From contig CAMFJH010000003.1 in assembly GCA_945956915.1 (NCBI GenBank), positions 62,001-126,000 of the forward strand: a DNA stretch of 64,000 nucleotides, written 5' to 3'. A model generated the notes under the pieces. The model did not search any database and had not been told where the DNA came from. It saw only the letters and a program-made list of their open reading frames with translations. The stretch is from an uncultured Francisellaceae bacterium (GTDB taxonomy: Bacteria > Pseudomonadota > Gammaproteobacteria > UBA6186 > Azoamicaceae). This document shows, piece by piece, positions 9,122 to 16,741 of the stretch (positions within the stretch are counted from its first letter, which is position 1; each line of letters opens with the position of its first letter). The position numbers and the translations under genes were made by a program.

Positions 9122-11563
9122 TTAGGCTAATTCTAATTCTGTTAATTTTTGTTGTGCTTTTTCAATCACAGTTTTCGGAATACCTGCCAAGGCAGCTACT
9201 TGCAAACCATAACTTTGGTTAGCTGGCCCTTCTTTAACTAAATATAGAAAAACTAAAGTATTATTGTATTCCATTGCATCTAAATGCACATTGCAGACTT
9301 GAGGTATTAGTTTAGGTAATTCTGTCATTTCAAAATAATGCGTTGCAAATAAAGTAAAAGCGCGTGTATGCAAGGCAATATGCTCACCAATAGCCCAGGC
9401 TAAAGATAATCCATCGAAGGTACTGGTTCCTCGTCCTATTTCATCCATCAATATTAGACTTTTATCGGTAGCATGGTGTAAAATATTTGCCGTTTCAGTC
9501 ATTTCTACCATAAAAGTCGAGCGTCCACCACTTAAATCATCTTGGGCGCCAATACGCGTGAAAATTTTATCAAATTCACCAATAACTGCATTTTCTGCAG
9601 GCACAAAACTGCCTATATGTGAAAGCAATACAATTACAGCGATTTGTCGCATATAGGTTGATTTACCCCCCATGTTGGGCCCCGTGATAATTAATAAACG
9701 GCGATCAGGAGACATCTCTAGGTGATTGGGAATAAAAGGTGCACTAAGCACTTGTTCTACAACGGGGTGTCTACCGGATTTAATGCTGAGTGTAGGGGTA
9801 TCCACTAAAGTAGGACGGCACCATTGTAGGGCATCTGCGCGCTCTGCTAAACAATTAAGAACATCCAGTTCAGCGATTGCAATGGCGGTTTCTTGTAAGG
9901 GAATTAAAGAAGCCCTGAGTGTTAATAATAGCTTTTCGTATAAATACTTTTCTCTTGCTAATGCTCTTTCACGGCTGCTTAAAATTTTATCCTCAAATTG
10001 TTTAAGTTCAGTAGTAATAAAGCGTTCTGCATTTTTTAAAGTTTGACGTCTTATGTAAGTACTCGGTGCTTGTTGTGCTTGTAATCGACTGATTTCTATA
10101 TAATAGCCGTGCACTCGGTTATAGCCGACTTTTAAAGTCGAAAAACCGGTACGTTGACGTTCTTGAATTTCCATGTTGACTAAAAATTCATTGGCATTAT
10201 CCCTTAACATGCGCAATTCGTCTAATTCTTTATCAAATCCTGCGGCGATAACACCACCATCCCGAATCAGTGTGGGTGGATTGGGAATAATTGCTTTTTC
10301 TAATCTTTCTTGTAATTCAGGAAATAAATGAATGCTTTTAGACAATTGTTTTAAAAGACTAGCTTCTAAAGAACTTGTAATGGTATTTAAAGTTGGCAGA
10401 GCGTTGAGTGCTTGTGTTAGCCTAATTAAATCACGGGGTCTTGCAGATAATAGGGCTATACGACTGAGCAGTCTTTCCAGATCTTGAATGGGTTTTAAAG
10501 CTTTATGGAGCTCATGATATTGCTGTTGGTGTTTTAATTCAGCAATGGCTGCTAATCTATTATTTAAAATATTTTTATTCCGTAACGGTCTATTTAAAAA
10601 TCTTGCTAAACATCGACTGCCCATAGGCGTTGCTGTTTTATTTAAGACAGAAAACAAGGTGTTTTCTCGGGAACCCGTTATGGTTTCTGTAAGTTCCAAA
10701 TGTTTTCGTGTATTTGAATCCAGTTGTAAAGAATCTTGGGTATTCTCTATGGATAATGTTTGAATATGGGGCAGTGCATTGCGTTGGGTATCTAATGCGT
10801 ATGCTAATAAGCATCCTGCTGCCGCGAGTGCTAGGTTTAAATGTATGCATCCAAATTTTTTAAGATCTGGGGTTTGAAAATGCTCACATAAAGTACGCTT
10901 GGCATATGCCAATTCAAATTCTTCTGCAGATCTTTTTTGAATACTGGCATATTTTTTAAAGTCAGATTCCAATAAAGGTCTTTGAGAGGCATTAGAAACA
11001 CTAGAAGAACTGGGAATTAAAATTTCAGCCGGTTTCAAACGTTCAATTTCGTTCATTAAAAGGGCATAGGTAGAAACTTCGAATAAGCTAAAACGTCCGC
11101 TGGCTAAATCCAAACACGCAATACCATAGTGGGGGTCGTTGGCTTGAATGGCGATAATCAAATTATCTTGTCTTTCGTCTAGTAGCGCCTCATCTGTTAA
11201 GGTTCCAGGTGTTAAAATACGCACTACTTCACGCTCTACAGGTCCTTTAGAAGTGTTGGGATCGCCTTTTTGTTCACAGATGGCAATCGATTGACCTAGT
11301 TTGATTAAAGTAGCTAAATAGCCCTCTGCTGCATGATAAGGGACACCAGCCATGGGGATAGGCTTGCCGGCAGAATGGCCTCTAGCAGTAAGGGTAATAC
11401 CTAATAGCTCAGAGGCTTTGATAGCATCTTCGAAGAATAGCTCATAAAAATCACCCATTCGATAAAATAATAATTGATTAGGATGTTGAGCTTTAATGCG
11501 TGTATATTGTTGCATCATGGGGGTTTGTTCAGCAAAATGGGCTTCATTGCCTTGGGGTTGCAT
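9122..11563 (-). CDS. mutS: DNA mismatch repair protein MutS
   Basis: Mismatch-recognition ATPase of methyl-directed repair. 813 residues. The mismatch-wedging Phe-X-Glu lies in [11 protein letters not shown], near residue 40. The Walker [14 protein letters not shown], Walker [17 protein letters not shown] and signature [14 protein letters not shown] are intact, as is the helix-turn-helix end [13 protein letters not shown]. It ends about 40 residues earlier than the 853-residue E. coli protein, so the C-terminal tetramerisation segment seems absent. The ATG at 11563 has GGAG eight bases upstream. A decayed copy of its first codons lies beyond the vapBC genes. Confidence 0.97.
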   Translation of the reverse strand: MQPQGNEAHFAEQTPMMQQYTRIKAQHPNQLLFYRMGDFYELFFEDAIKASELLGITLTARGHSAGKPIPMAGVPYHAAEGYLATLIKLGQSIAICEQKGDPNTSKGPVEREVVRILTPGTLTDEALLDERQDNLIIAIQANDPHYGIACLDLASGRFSLFEVSTYALLMNEIERLKPAEILIPSSSSVSNASQRPLLESDFKKYASIQKRSAEEFELAYAKRTLCEHFQTPDLKKFGCIHLNLALAAAGCLLAYALDTQRNALPHIQTLSIENTQDSLQLDSNTRKHLELTETITGSRENTLFSVLNKTATPMGSRCLARFLNRPLRNKNILNNRLAAIAELKHQQQYHELHKALKPIQDLERLLSRIALLSARPRDLIRLTQALNALPTLNTITSSLEASLLKQLSKSIHLFPELQERLEKAIIPNPPTLIRDGGVIAAGFDKELDELRMLRDNANEFLVNMEIQERQRTGFSTLKVGYNRVHGYYIEISRLQAQQAPSTYIRRQTLKNAERFITTELKQFEDKILSSRERALAREKYLYEKLLLTLRASLIPLQETAIAIAELDVLNCLAERADALQWCRPTLVDTPTLSIKSGRHPVVEQVLSAPFIPNHLEMSPDRRLLIITGPNMGGKSTYMRQIAVIVLLSHIGSFVPAENAVIGEFDKIFTRIGAQDDLSGGRSTFMVEMTETANILHHATDKSLILMDEIGRGTSTFDGLSLAWAIGEHIALHTRAFTLFATHYFEMTELPKLIPQVCNVHLDAMEYNNTLVFLYLVKEGPANQSYGLQVAALAGIPKTVIEKAQQKLTELELA

Positions 11564-11638
11564 TGTGTCTTCTCCAAAATAAGCTTTTTGTGTATTGTAT
11601 CGCTTAATACCTTAAAATAAAATTGTTTTATTCTAAAA

Positions 11639-11652
11639 ATAGTATATACTAT
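11639..11652. promoter_or_regulatory. 14-bp perfect palindrome upstream of vapBC, candidate autoregulatory operator
   Basis: ATAGTATATACTAT is a perfect palindrome in an extremely AT-rich stretch 41 bases before the vapB start. VapB-type antitoxins, alone or with VapC, commonly repress their own promoter through such palindromes, so this is the natural operator candidate. The following TATA-rich run could hold the -10 element. Confidence 0.5.
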
Positions 11653-11692
11653 AAAATATATATATATTATTATACAAGCTGGGGTAAAGCAT

Positions 11693-11920
11693 ATGAAAAC
11701 TGCGAAATTGTTTCAAAATGGTGAAAGTCAAGCGGTAAGGCTACCAAAAGAGTTTCGTTTTTCAGGTTCTAAGGTTTTTATTAAAAAAATGGGTAACGCT
11801 ACTTTATTAATTCCTGCGGATGATCCTTGGGCTTCTTTATTTAAAAGTTTGAATGAATTTTCTGAAGATTTTATGCTAACGAGAGAGCAACCTGCAGAAC
11901 AAAAGAGAGAGCATTTTTAA
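11693..11920 (+). CDS. vapB: VapB-type antitoxin (AbrB/SpoVT-fold)
   Basis: 75 residues. The swapped-hairpin DNA-binding fold is recognisable in MKTAKLFQNGESQAVRLPKE followed by FSGSKVFIKKMGNATLLIP; this is the classical VapB/MvpA signature (NGxSQAVRLP). The C-terminal half (WASLFKSLNEF to the end) would wrap around and neutralise VapC. GGGGTAAAG provides the ribosome-binding site. It is followed by vapC after one base, so the two are coupled. It is flanked by mutS on the left and a mutS relic on the right, which suggests it was inserted here. Confidence 0.93.
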   Translation: MKTAKLFQNGESQAVRLPKEFRFSGSKVFIKKMGNATLLIPADDPWASLFKSLNEFSEDFMLTREQPAEQKREHF

Positions 11921-11921
11921 A

Positions 11922-12320
11922 GTGAAATATATATTAGATACCAATATTTGTATTTATATAATAAAAAATAATCCTCTCACAGTTGTGGAAAAATTTAAGC
12001 AATTAACTCCAGATGATATAGGTATTTCTTCCATAACACTTGCTGAATTGCAATATGGAGTAGAAAAAAGTCAACATCAAGAAAAAAATAGAAAAGCCTT
12101 GCAGCATTTCATATTGCCATTAGAGGTAATAGCTTTTGATGATAATGCGGCTGTATTCTATGGAAATTTGCGTGCTCAACTTGAAAAAAAAGGACAACCC
12201 ATTGGATGTATGGATTTAATGATAGCCGCTCATGTTAAGAGTTTGCAGTTAACACTGGTAACAAATAATTTAAAAGAATTTTCTAAAGTCTCAGAACTGC
12301 TATTAGAGAATTGGATATAA
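11922..12320 (+). CDS. vapC: VapC-type toxin, PIN-domain ribonuclease
   Basis: 132 residues. PIN-domain acidic residues are present in YILDTNICIYI (first Asp), ITLAELQYGVE (Glu) and GCMDLMIAAH (third Asp), with the terminal LVTNNLKEF motif. VapC toxins of this group cleave structured RNAs such as initiator tRNA; the exact target is not deducible here. The start is GTG at 11922, one base after the vapB stop. All catalytic positions appear intact, so the toxin is probably functional and the module a real addiction unit. Confidence 0.93.
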   Translation: MKYILDTNICIYIIKNNPLTVVEKFKQLTPDDIGISSITLAELQYGVEKSQHQEKNRKALQHFILPLEVIAFDDNAAVFYGNLRAQLEKKGQPIGCMDLMIAAHVKSLQLTLVTNNLKEFSKVSELLLENWI

Positions 12321-12333
12321 TGCATTTTTTCTT

Positions 12334-12390
12334 TTGGTTAGAATGCCGAGCTTTGATGGGTGTATATTATTGCATCATAAGGGCTTGTTC
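12334..12390 (-). pseudogene. Decayed duplicate of the mutS 5' end
   Basis: Bases 12341-12390 match 11481-11530 inside mutS at 41 of 50 positions without gaps, with weaker similarity out to 12334. Read on the minus strand in the mutS frame the relic gives EQALMMQ, stop, YTPIKARHSN against [18 protein letters not shown] in MutS, so it is a coding-derived fragment with an in-frame stop. The two copies lie in the same orientation on either side of vapBC, 860 bases apart. Confidence 0.8.
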
Positions 12391-12509
12391 AATAAAGCTT
12401 GAACGATAAGTTTGGCATACGGCCTAACTATTTCATATCATTGGGTATAGGCAAGCTAAACTTAAGCTTGTAGTTGTACTATTAAATGTGAATGAATTAG
12501 GAGAAAGAT

Positions 12510-15500
12510 ATGAGCAGTATCACATTTACGACTATAAATAGCGGGAATGCAGATACGATTAACGAAGATTCGTTTGCTAGCAATGAGATAAATATAGACA
12601 AAGCGAAGAGCTTAAGCTTGAATGTACAACAGAATTTAATTTCCAGCTTTAATACAATTTCTAATACTAACCATGCTCCAATCGCTTTTGACGATTTTAA
12701 AACACTAAATGAAGACAGTACTATTAATAGTACAGTTTCTTATAATGTGAATGATCCCGATCATGGTGCAAGTTTAACCTATAGCTTAAATACACCCGTT
12801 CCAGGTTTAACTTTTAATCCGAATGGAAGTTATACTTTTGATGCCAGTAATATTGCATATCAACATTTGGCAATGGGCAATCAAGAAAATATAGTTGTTA
12901 ATTACACCGTAACAGATGAACATGGCGCATCTTCAATTGGCAAATTGACAATCACGCTTCGAGGTACTAATGATGCTCCGGTAGCTGTTGCTGATACAAA
13001 TAGCGGAGATGCAGGTACTACGATATCCGGCTCAGTCGCTACCAATGATAGCGATGTGGATGATGGTGCAATCTTAACATTTAGCTTAAATGCGCCAGTG
13101 GCCGGCTTAACTTTTAACCCCGATGGTTCTTACACTTTCGATGCCGGCAATGCAGCTTACCAACGCTTGTCTCTAGGTGGTCAAGCAAATATAGTTATTA
13201 ATTATACCGTTACAGATGAACATGGTGCTTCTGCTGCAAGCACATTAACTTTAACAATTGTAGGTGTGAATGACACTCCTAAGGCAGTTGATAATAACAA
13301 TAATGTTAATAAAGACGATACTGCTGGGGGGGCTGCAGCTGATAATGCAGGTAATGGGGGTGATGGATCAGGTATGTACGGCTCAAGCAGCGGATTGGCT
13401 GGATTAACGACTAATCAATTTACTAATTATAATATTAATAGTGCTAATGTATTAAATCAAAATGTTGCGATGAGTGCTCCAAGAGGTAGTAGTGGTTCTA
13501 TTGCAAGTGATCAGTCTGGAAATACTCTAGCTGGCACATCAGATGTCAATAGTCCTAATCATGCTCCTGTGGCTGTGGCGGATACCAACAATGTTAATGA
13601 ACATGATACGCTAACAGGCTCTTTGGCTACTAATGACAGTGATCCTGATTCTGGATCAATTTTAAAATATGGTTTAATTACTCCAGTTGCGGGTTTAATA
13701 GTAAATGCAGATGGTAGTTATAGTTTTGATGCAGGTAATAACATGTATCATCATTTAGCAACAGGTGAAAAACAAATTGTAATAGCTAATTATATTGTGT
13801 TCGATCAACACTTTGCATTCGATACCAGTACCTTAACCATTACAATTACGGGTGTTAACGATCCTGCAGAACTATCAACCGATATCATTGGTTTAAAAGA
13901 AACTAACAGTGCAGCGGATATCAGCACCAGCGGTACCTTGACGATTTCTGATGTCGACAGCGTAGAGACTTTTGTTGCACAATCAGGCGTAAATGGTAAT
14001 TATGGAACATTTTCAATTGATGCAAATGGGGCGTGGACGTATACAGCCAATGATGCACACAATGAATTTTCAGATGGAGTCGATTATATTGATAAGTTTG
14101 ATGTCTTCAGTGCAGATGGCACTAAGACTGCAGTCATTATCCATATTGAAGGAACTAATGATCCTGCGATATTATCTTCTGATACCCGTAATTTAACAGA
14201 AGGGGATTCAATAGCAGCTATCAGCACCAGTGGTACTTTAACCATTTCTGATATTGATAGTCCTTCTCTTTTTGTAGAACAAATAAACACCTTGGGATTA
14301 TATGGTACGTTTAATATTGATGCTAGCGGTGCTTGGACCTATGTGCCCAATTTACCCCATAATGAATTTGAAAAGGATGTTGTTTATCAAGAAAGTTTTA
14401 CTGTGTTTAGTATAGATGGTACACCCACTGTTGTTAATATTAACATAACTGGCACAAATGATCCAGCCACCTTAATTGCTCAAACAGTTGACTTAAATGA
14501 AGGAAATACAGCAGCAGACATTAGCACAACCGGTGTATTAACTATCTCTGATGTGGATAGCCCTGAATTTTTTATTCCACAAACAAATACCAATGGTATT
14601 TATGGTAACTTTAGTATTGATGATAATGGCAATTGGAATTACGTTGCAAATAGTGCACACAATGAATTTGTAGAGGGAAATACCTATCAGGAAGTATTCT
14701 CGATTTCCAGTGTTGATGGTACTTTAACTTCAGTAACAATTAATTTGATAGGAACCGATGATCTTGCAATACTGTCTTCTGATATTAGAAACTTAACTGA
14801 AAGCAGTACAGTAGCGGATATTAGCAGCAGTGGTATATTGACACTTTCGGATGTAGACAGTTCAGAAAATTTTGTGCCTCAACTCAGTACGGCGGGCGTG
14901 TTTGGTAGTTTTTCAATTGATGCCAATGGTGCTTGGACTTATACTGCAAGCACTCCACACGATGAATTTAAAGAGGGCCAAACCTATCAAGATAATTTTG
15001 ATGTATACAGCAGCGATGGTGCACATACTACAGTTTCCATTAATATATTGGGTACCAATGATGCACCGGTAGCGGTGGCAGATGTCGCTCATGCACTAGA
15101 GGATACTACTGTTACAGGCTTTGTTTCTTTTAATGACACTGATGTTGATCAAGATGCCATATTAAACTACAGCTTAAATGCGCCAGTAGTTGGTTTAAGC
15201 TTCGGCACAGATGGAAGTTATACTTTTAATGGTGCTGATGCTGCATATCAACATTTAGCCATGGGCCAAAACGAGGCTGTAATTGCTAATTACACAGTAA
15301 CCGATGAACACGGTGCCTCAGATACGAGCACATTAACGATTACTTTAACCGGCATAAATGATACTCCAGTAGCGCTTGCTGATTCTAATAGTGGTTATGA
15401 AGATAGTAATATTAGCGGATCCGTTGCTTTAAATGACTCCGATGTCGATGATGGTGCAATATTAAAATATAGTTTAAATACTGCAGTGGATGGTTTGAGC

Positions 15501-16250
15501 CTAAGCACAGATGGAACGTATAATTTTGATGCAAGTAACGCAGCTTATCAACATTTAGCTGCAGGTGAGCAACAAATTGTGGTCGCTAATTATACGGTGA
15601 CTGATGAACATGGTGCTTTCGATAGTAGTACATTAACTATTACGCTTACAGGCGTAAATGATCCTGCCAATCTATCCATGGACGTTATTCATTTAGTAGA
15701 AGGGGATGATGCTAAGGATATCAGTACGAATGGTATGTTGACCATTTCTGATATCGACAGTCCAGAAACTTTTGTTGCACAATCAGGAGTGAATGGTAAC
15801 TATGGAATATTTTCAGTTGATACCAGTGGTGCATGGGTATACACAGCTACTGATGCACACAATGAATTTGTAGATGGAGTTGATTATATTGATAATTTTA
15901 AGGTCTTTAGTGCAGATGGTACGGGAACTTCAGTGGATATTCATATTCTTGGTACAAATGAGGCAGGTACAACGAGTACTCATACTGGTTTTGTATCGGG
16001 TTCAGATTACCTTTCATTCTCTAAAGCTACCATTAATGTCAATGTCAATAGCAGCGGTTCAATATTGGATGCCAGTGATTTTGTTAGCAGTGTTCAAAAC
16101 GAAACACCTATTTCCCATTTCATTTTTGATAGTGCTACAAGTACTCTTTATTATGATGCAGATGCTAGTGCTGGGAATTCATCACCCGTGCCGATTGCTA
16201 CTTTACCGGCTGGCACCACTCTAACAGCCACAGATATACATCTATTTTAG
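12510..16250 (+). CDS. VCBS/cadherin-like repeat surface protein with RTX-type secretion tail
   Basis: 1246 residues, acidic, cysteine-poor and without an N-terminal signal peptide. After a short N-terminal region there are two Ig-like VCBS domains (about residues 54-251), a Gly/Asn-rich linker (about 252-350) and eight more domains (to about 1147) spaced at exactly 300 bp, each ending in the GTNDP/GTNDA-type linker. Domain types alternate between VAVADTN...DEHGAS and DISTSGTLTISDVDS...ADGT forms. The last 85 residues (FSKATINVN, YYDADAS, DIHLF) match the end of the giant protein and resemble type I secretion signals of RTX proteins. The ATG follows AGGAGAAAG. Probably an exported adhesin or biofilm protein; ligand unknown. 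Confidence 0.85.
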   Translation: MSSITFTTINSGNADTINEDSFASNEINIDKAKSLSLNVQQNLISSFNTISNTNHAPIAFDDFKTLNEDSTINSTVSYNVNDPDHGASLTYSLNTPVPGLTFNPNGSYTFDASNIAYQHLAMGNQENIVVNYTVTDEHGASSIGKLTITLRGTNDAPVAVADTNSGDAGTTISGSVATNDSDVDDGAILTFSLNAPVAGLTFNPDGSYTFDAGNAAYQRLSLGGQANIVINYTVTDEHGASAASTLTLTIVGVNDTPKAVDNNNNVNKDDTAGGAAADNAGNGGDGSGMYGSSSGLAGLTTNQFTNYNINSANVLNQNVAMSAPRGSSGSIASDQSGNTLAGTSDVNSPNHAPVAVADTNNVNEHDTLTGSLATNDSDPDSGSILKYGLITPVAGLIVNADGSYSFDAGNNMYHHLATGEKQIVIANYIVFDQHFAFDTSTLTITITGVNDPAELSTDIIGLKETNSAADISTSGTLTISDVDSVETFVAQSGVNGNYGTFSIDANGAWTYTANDAHNEFSDGVDYIDKFDVFSADGTKTAVIIHIEGTNDPAILSSDTRNLTEGDSIAAISTSGTLTISDIDSPSLFVEQINTLGLYGTFNIDASGAWTYVPNLPHNEFEKDVVYQESFTVFSIDGTPTVVNINITGTNDPATLIAQTVDLNEGNTAADISTTGVLTISDVDSPEFFIPQTNTNGIYGNFSIDDNGNWNYVANSAHNEFVEGNTYQEVFSISSVDGTLTSVTINLIGTDDLAILSSDIRNLTESSTVADISSSGILTLSDVDSSENFVPQLSTAGVFGSFSIDANGAWTYTASTPHDEFKEGQTYQDNFDVYSSDGAHTTVSINILGTNDAPVAVADVAHALEDTTVTGFVSFNDTDVDQDAILNYSLNAPVVGLSFGTDGSYTFNGADAAYQHLAMGQNEAVIANYTVTDEHGASDTSTLTITLTGINDTPVALADSNSGYEDSNISGSVALNDSDVDDGAILKYSLNTAVDGLSLSTDGTYNFDASNAAYQHLAAGEQQIVVANYTVTDEHGAFDSSTLTITLTGVNDPANLSMDVIHLVEGDDAKDISTNGMLTISDIDSPETFVAQSGVNGNYGIFSVDTSGAWVYTATDAHNEFVDGVDYIDNFKVFSADGTGTSVDIHILGTNEAGTTSTHTGFVSGSDYLSFSKATINVNVNSSGSILDASDFVSSVQNETPISHFIFDSATSTLYYDADASAGNSSPVPIATLPAGTTLTATDIHLF
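13851..15350 (+). repeat. Five-domain block duplicated between the two adhesin genes (copy in the small gene)
   Basis: Domains here and at 25256-26758 in the giant gene follow the same order (four SGTLTISDVDS-type domains, then one DQDA-type) and match best domain by domain. For example, the third domain of both begins with TVDLNEGNTAADIST or TVDLNEGDTAADIST. Domain spacing is 300 bp in both. This indicates segmental duplication or recombination between the genes rather than independent expansion. Confidence 0.75.
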
Positions 16251-16435
16251 TTTGAAAAATCTTGTTTGGGTAAGCTATTCATTCTATTCTTTAATGCATC
16301 CCAAAATATAAGCAATTCATTTGCATGTTCAATATAACCTATTTGTTGATCATCCACCCTTGAACCGAAAAGCCACAGAGTATCTGCAAGTAAAAAATTA
16401 GCTCTAAAAGCTTTATGAATAGCATCTAGTTGCAT
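16247..16435 (-). pseudogene. Remnant of a minimal nucleotidyltransferase (MNT-like) gene
   Basis: A 62-residue reading frame containing DTLWLFGSRVDDQQ, the hallmark GSR start of small nucleotidyltransferases of the MNT antitoxin type. In intact members the next residues are a GGDIDL-like segment bearing the catalytic aspartates; here the sequence jumps to IGYIEHANELLIFWDALK, so the metal-binding DxD is lost by an internal deletion. No HEPN partner is next to it. It overlaps the end of the preceding gene by four bases tail to tail. Whether the short frame is still translated is unknown. Confidence 0.55.
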
Positions 16436-16546
16436 TTTGCTAAGTCTAATATCTAAAAAAGACCTTCAGTGATGAATTTCAAAAAGTATACCACAACCTG
16501 AAATTAAAGCTGCAAAAATCGGTGTACCACTGCTTATTTGTGTAAT

Positions 16547-16562
16547 ATCCCTTAAGGGATAA
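16547..16562. promoter_or_regulatory. 16-bp perfect palindrome upstream of the giant adhesin gene
   Basis: TATCCCTTAAGGGATA lies in the 306-base gap between the nucleotidyltransferase remnant and the giant gene, about 70 bases upstream of the promoter candidate. It could be an operator or a short hairpin (six-base stem, TTAA loop). No T-run follows on either strand, so a terminator is unlikely. The rest of the gap shows only AT-rich sequence. Confidence 0.4.
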
Positions 16563-16633
16563 AAAAATTTTCTTATTATTATTCAATAAATTATAGTATT
16601 AAGCTTTGTATTTTAAGCACAAATTTTTGTGAA

Positions 16634-16662
16634 TTGACATATCATATCCTATGATTAACTAT
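16634..16662 (+). promoter_or_regulatory. Candidate promoter of the giant adhesin gene
   Basis: A perfect TTGACA (16634-16639) is followed 16-17 bases later by TAACTAT (16656-16662) as the -10. A leader of about 70 bases would run to the ATG at 16742. This is the only good -35 in the gap. Confidence 0.45.
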
Positions 16663-16741
16663 AGGTAGTATGCATGGGTATGCTGACCTTACATACTGTG
16701 GAATTTAAGAGTAGAAAAATTGTAAGTTGATGGAGAGTAAA

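Noticed and set aside
11481..12390. vapBC as an insertion sequence or integron cassette
   Set aside because: No transposase, integrase, terminal inverted repeats or attC-like site was found; the flanking repeat is mutS coding sequence, not a mobile-element end.
12412..12439. Promoter for the 1246-residue adhesin gene (TTGGCA, then CATATC)
   Set aside because: The -10 match is poor and several equally weak alternatives exist in the same AT-rich gap, so no site can be supported.
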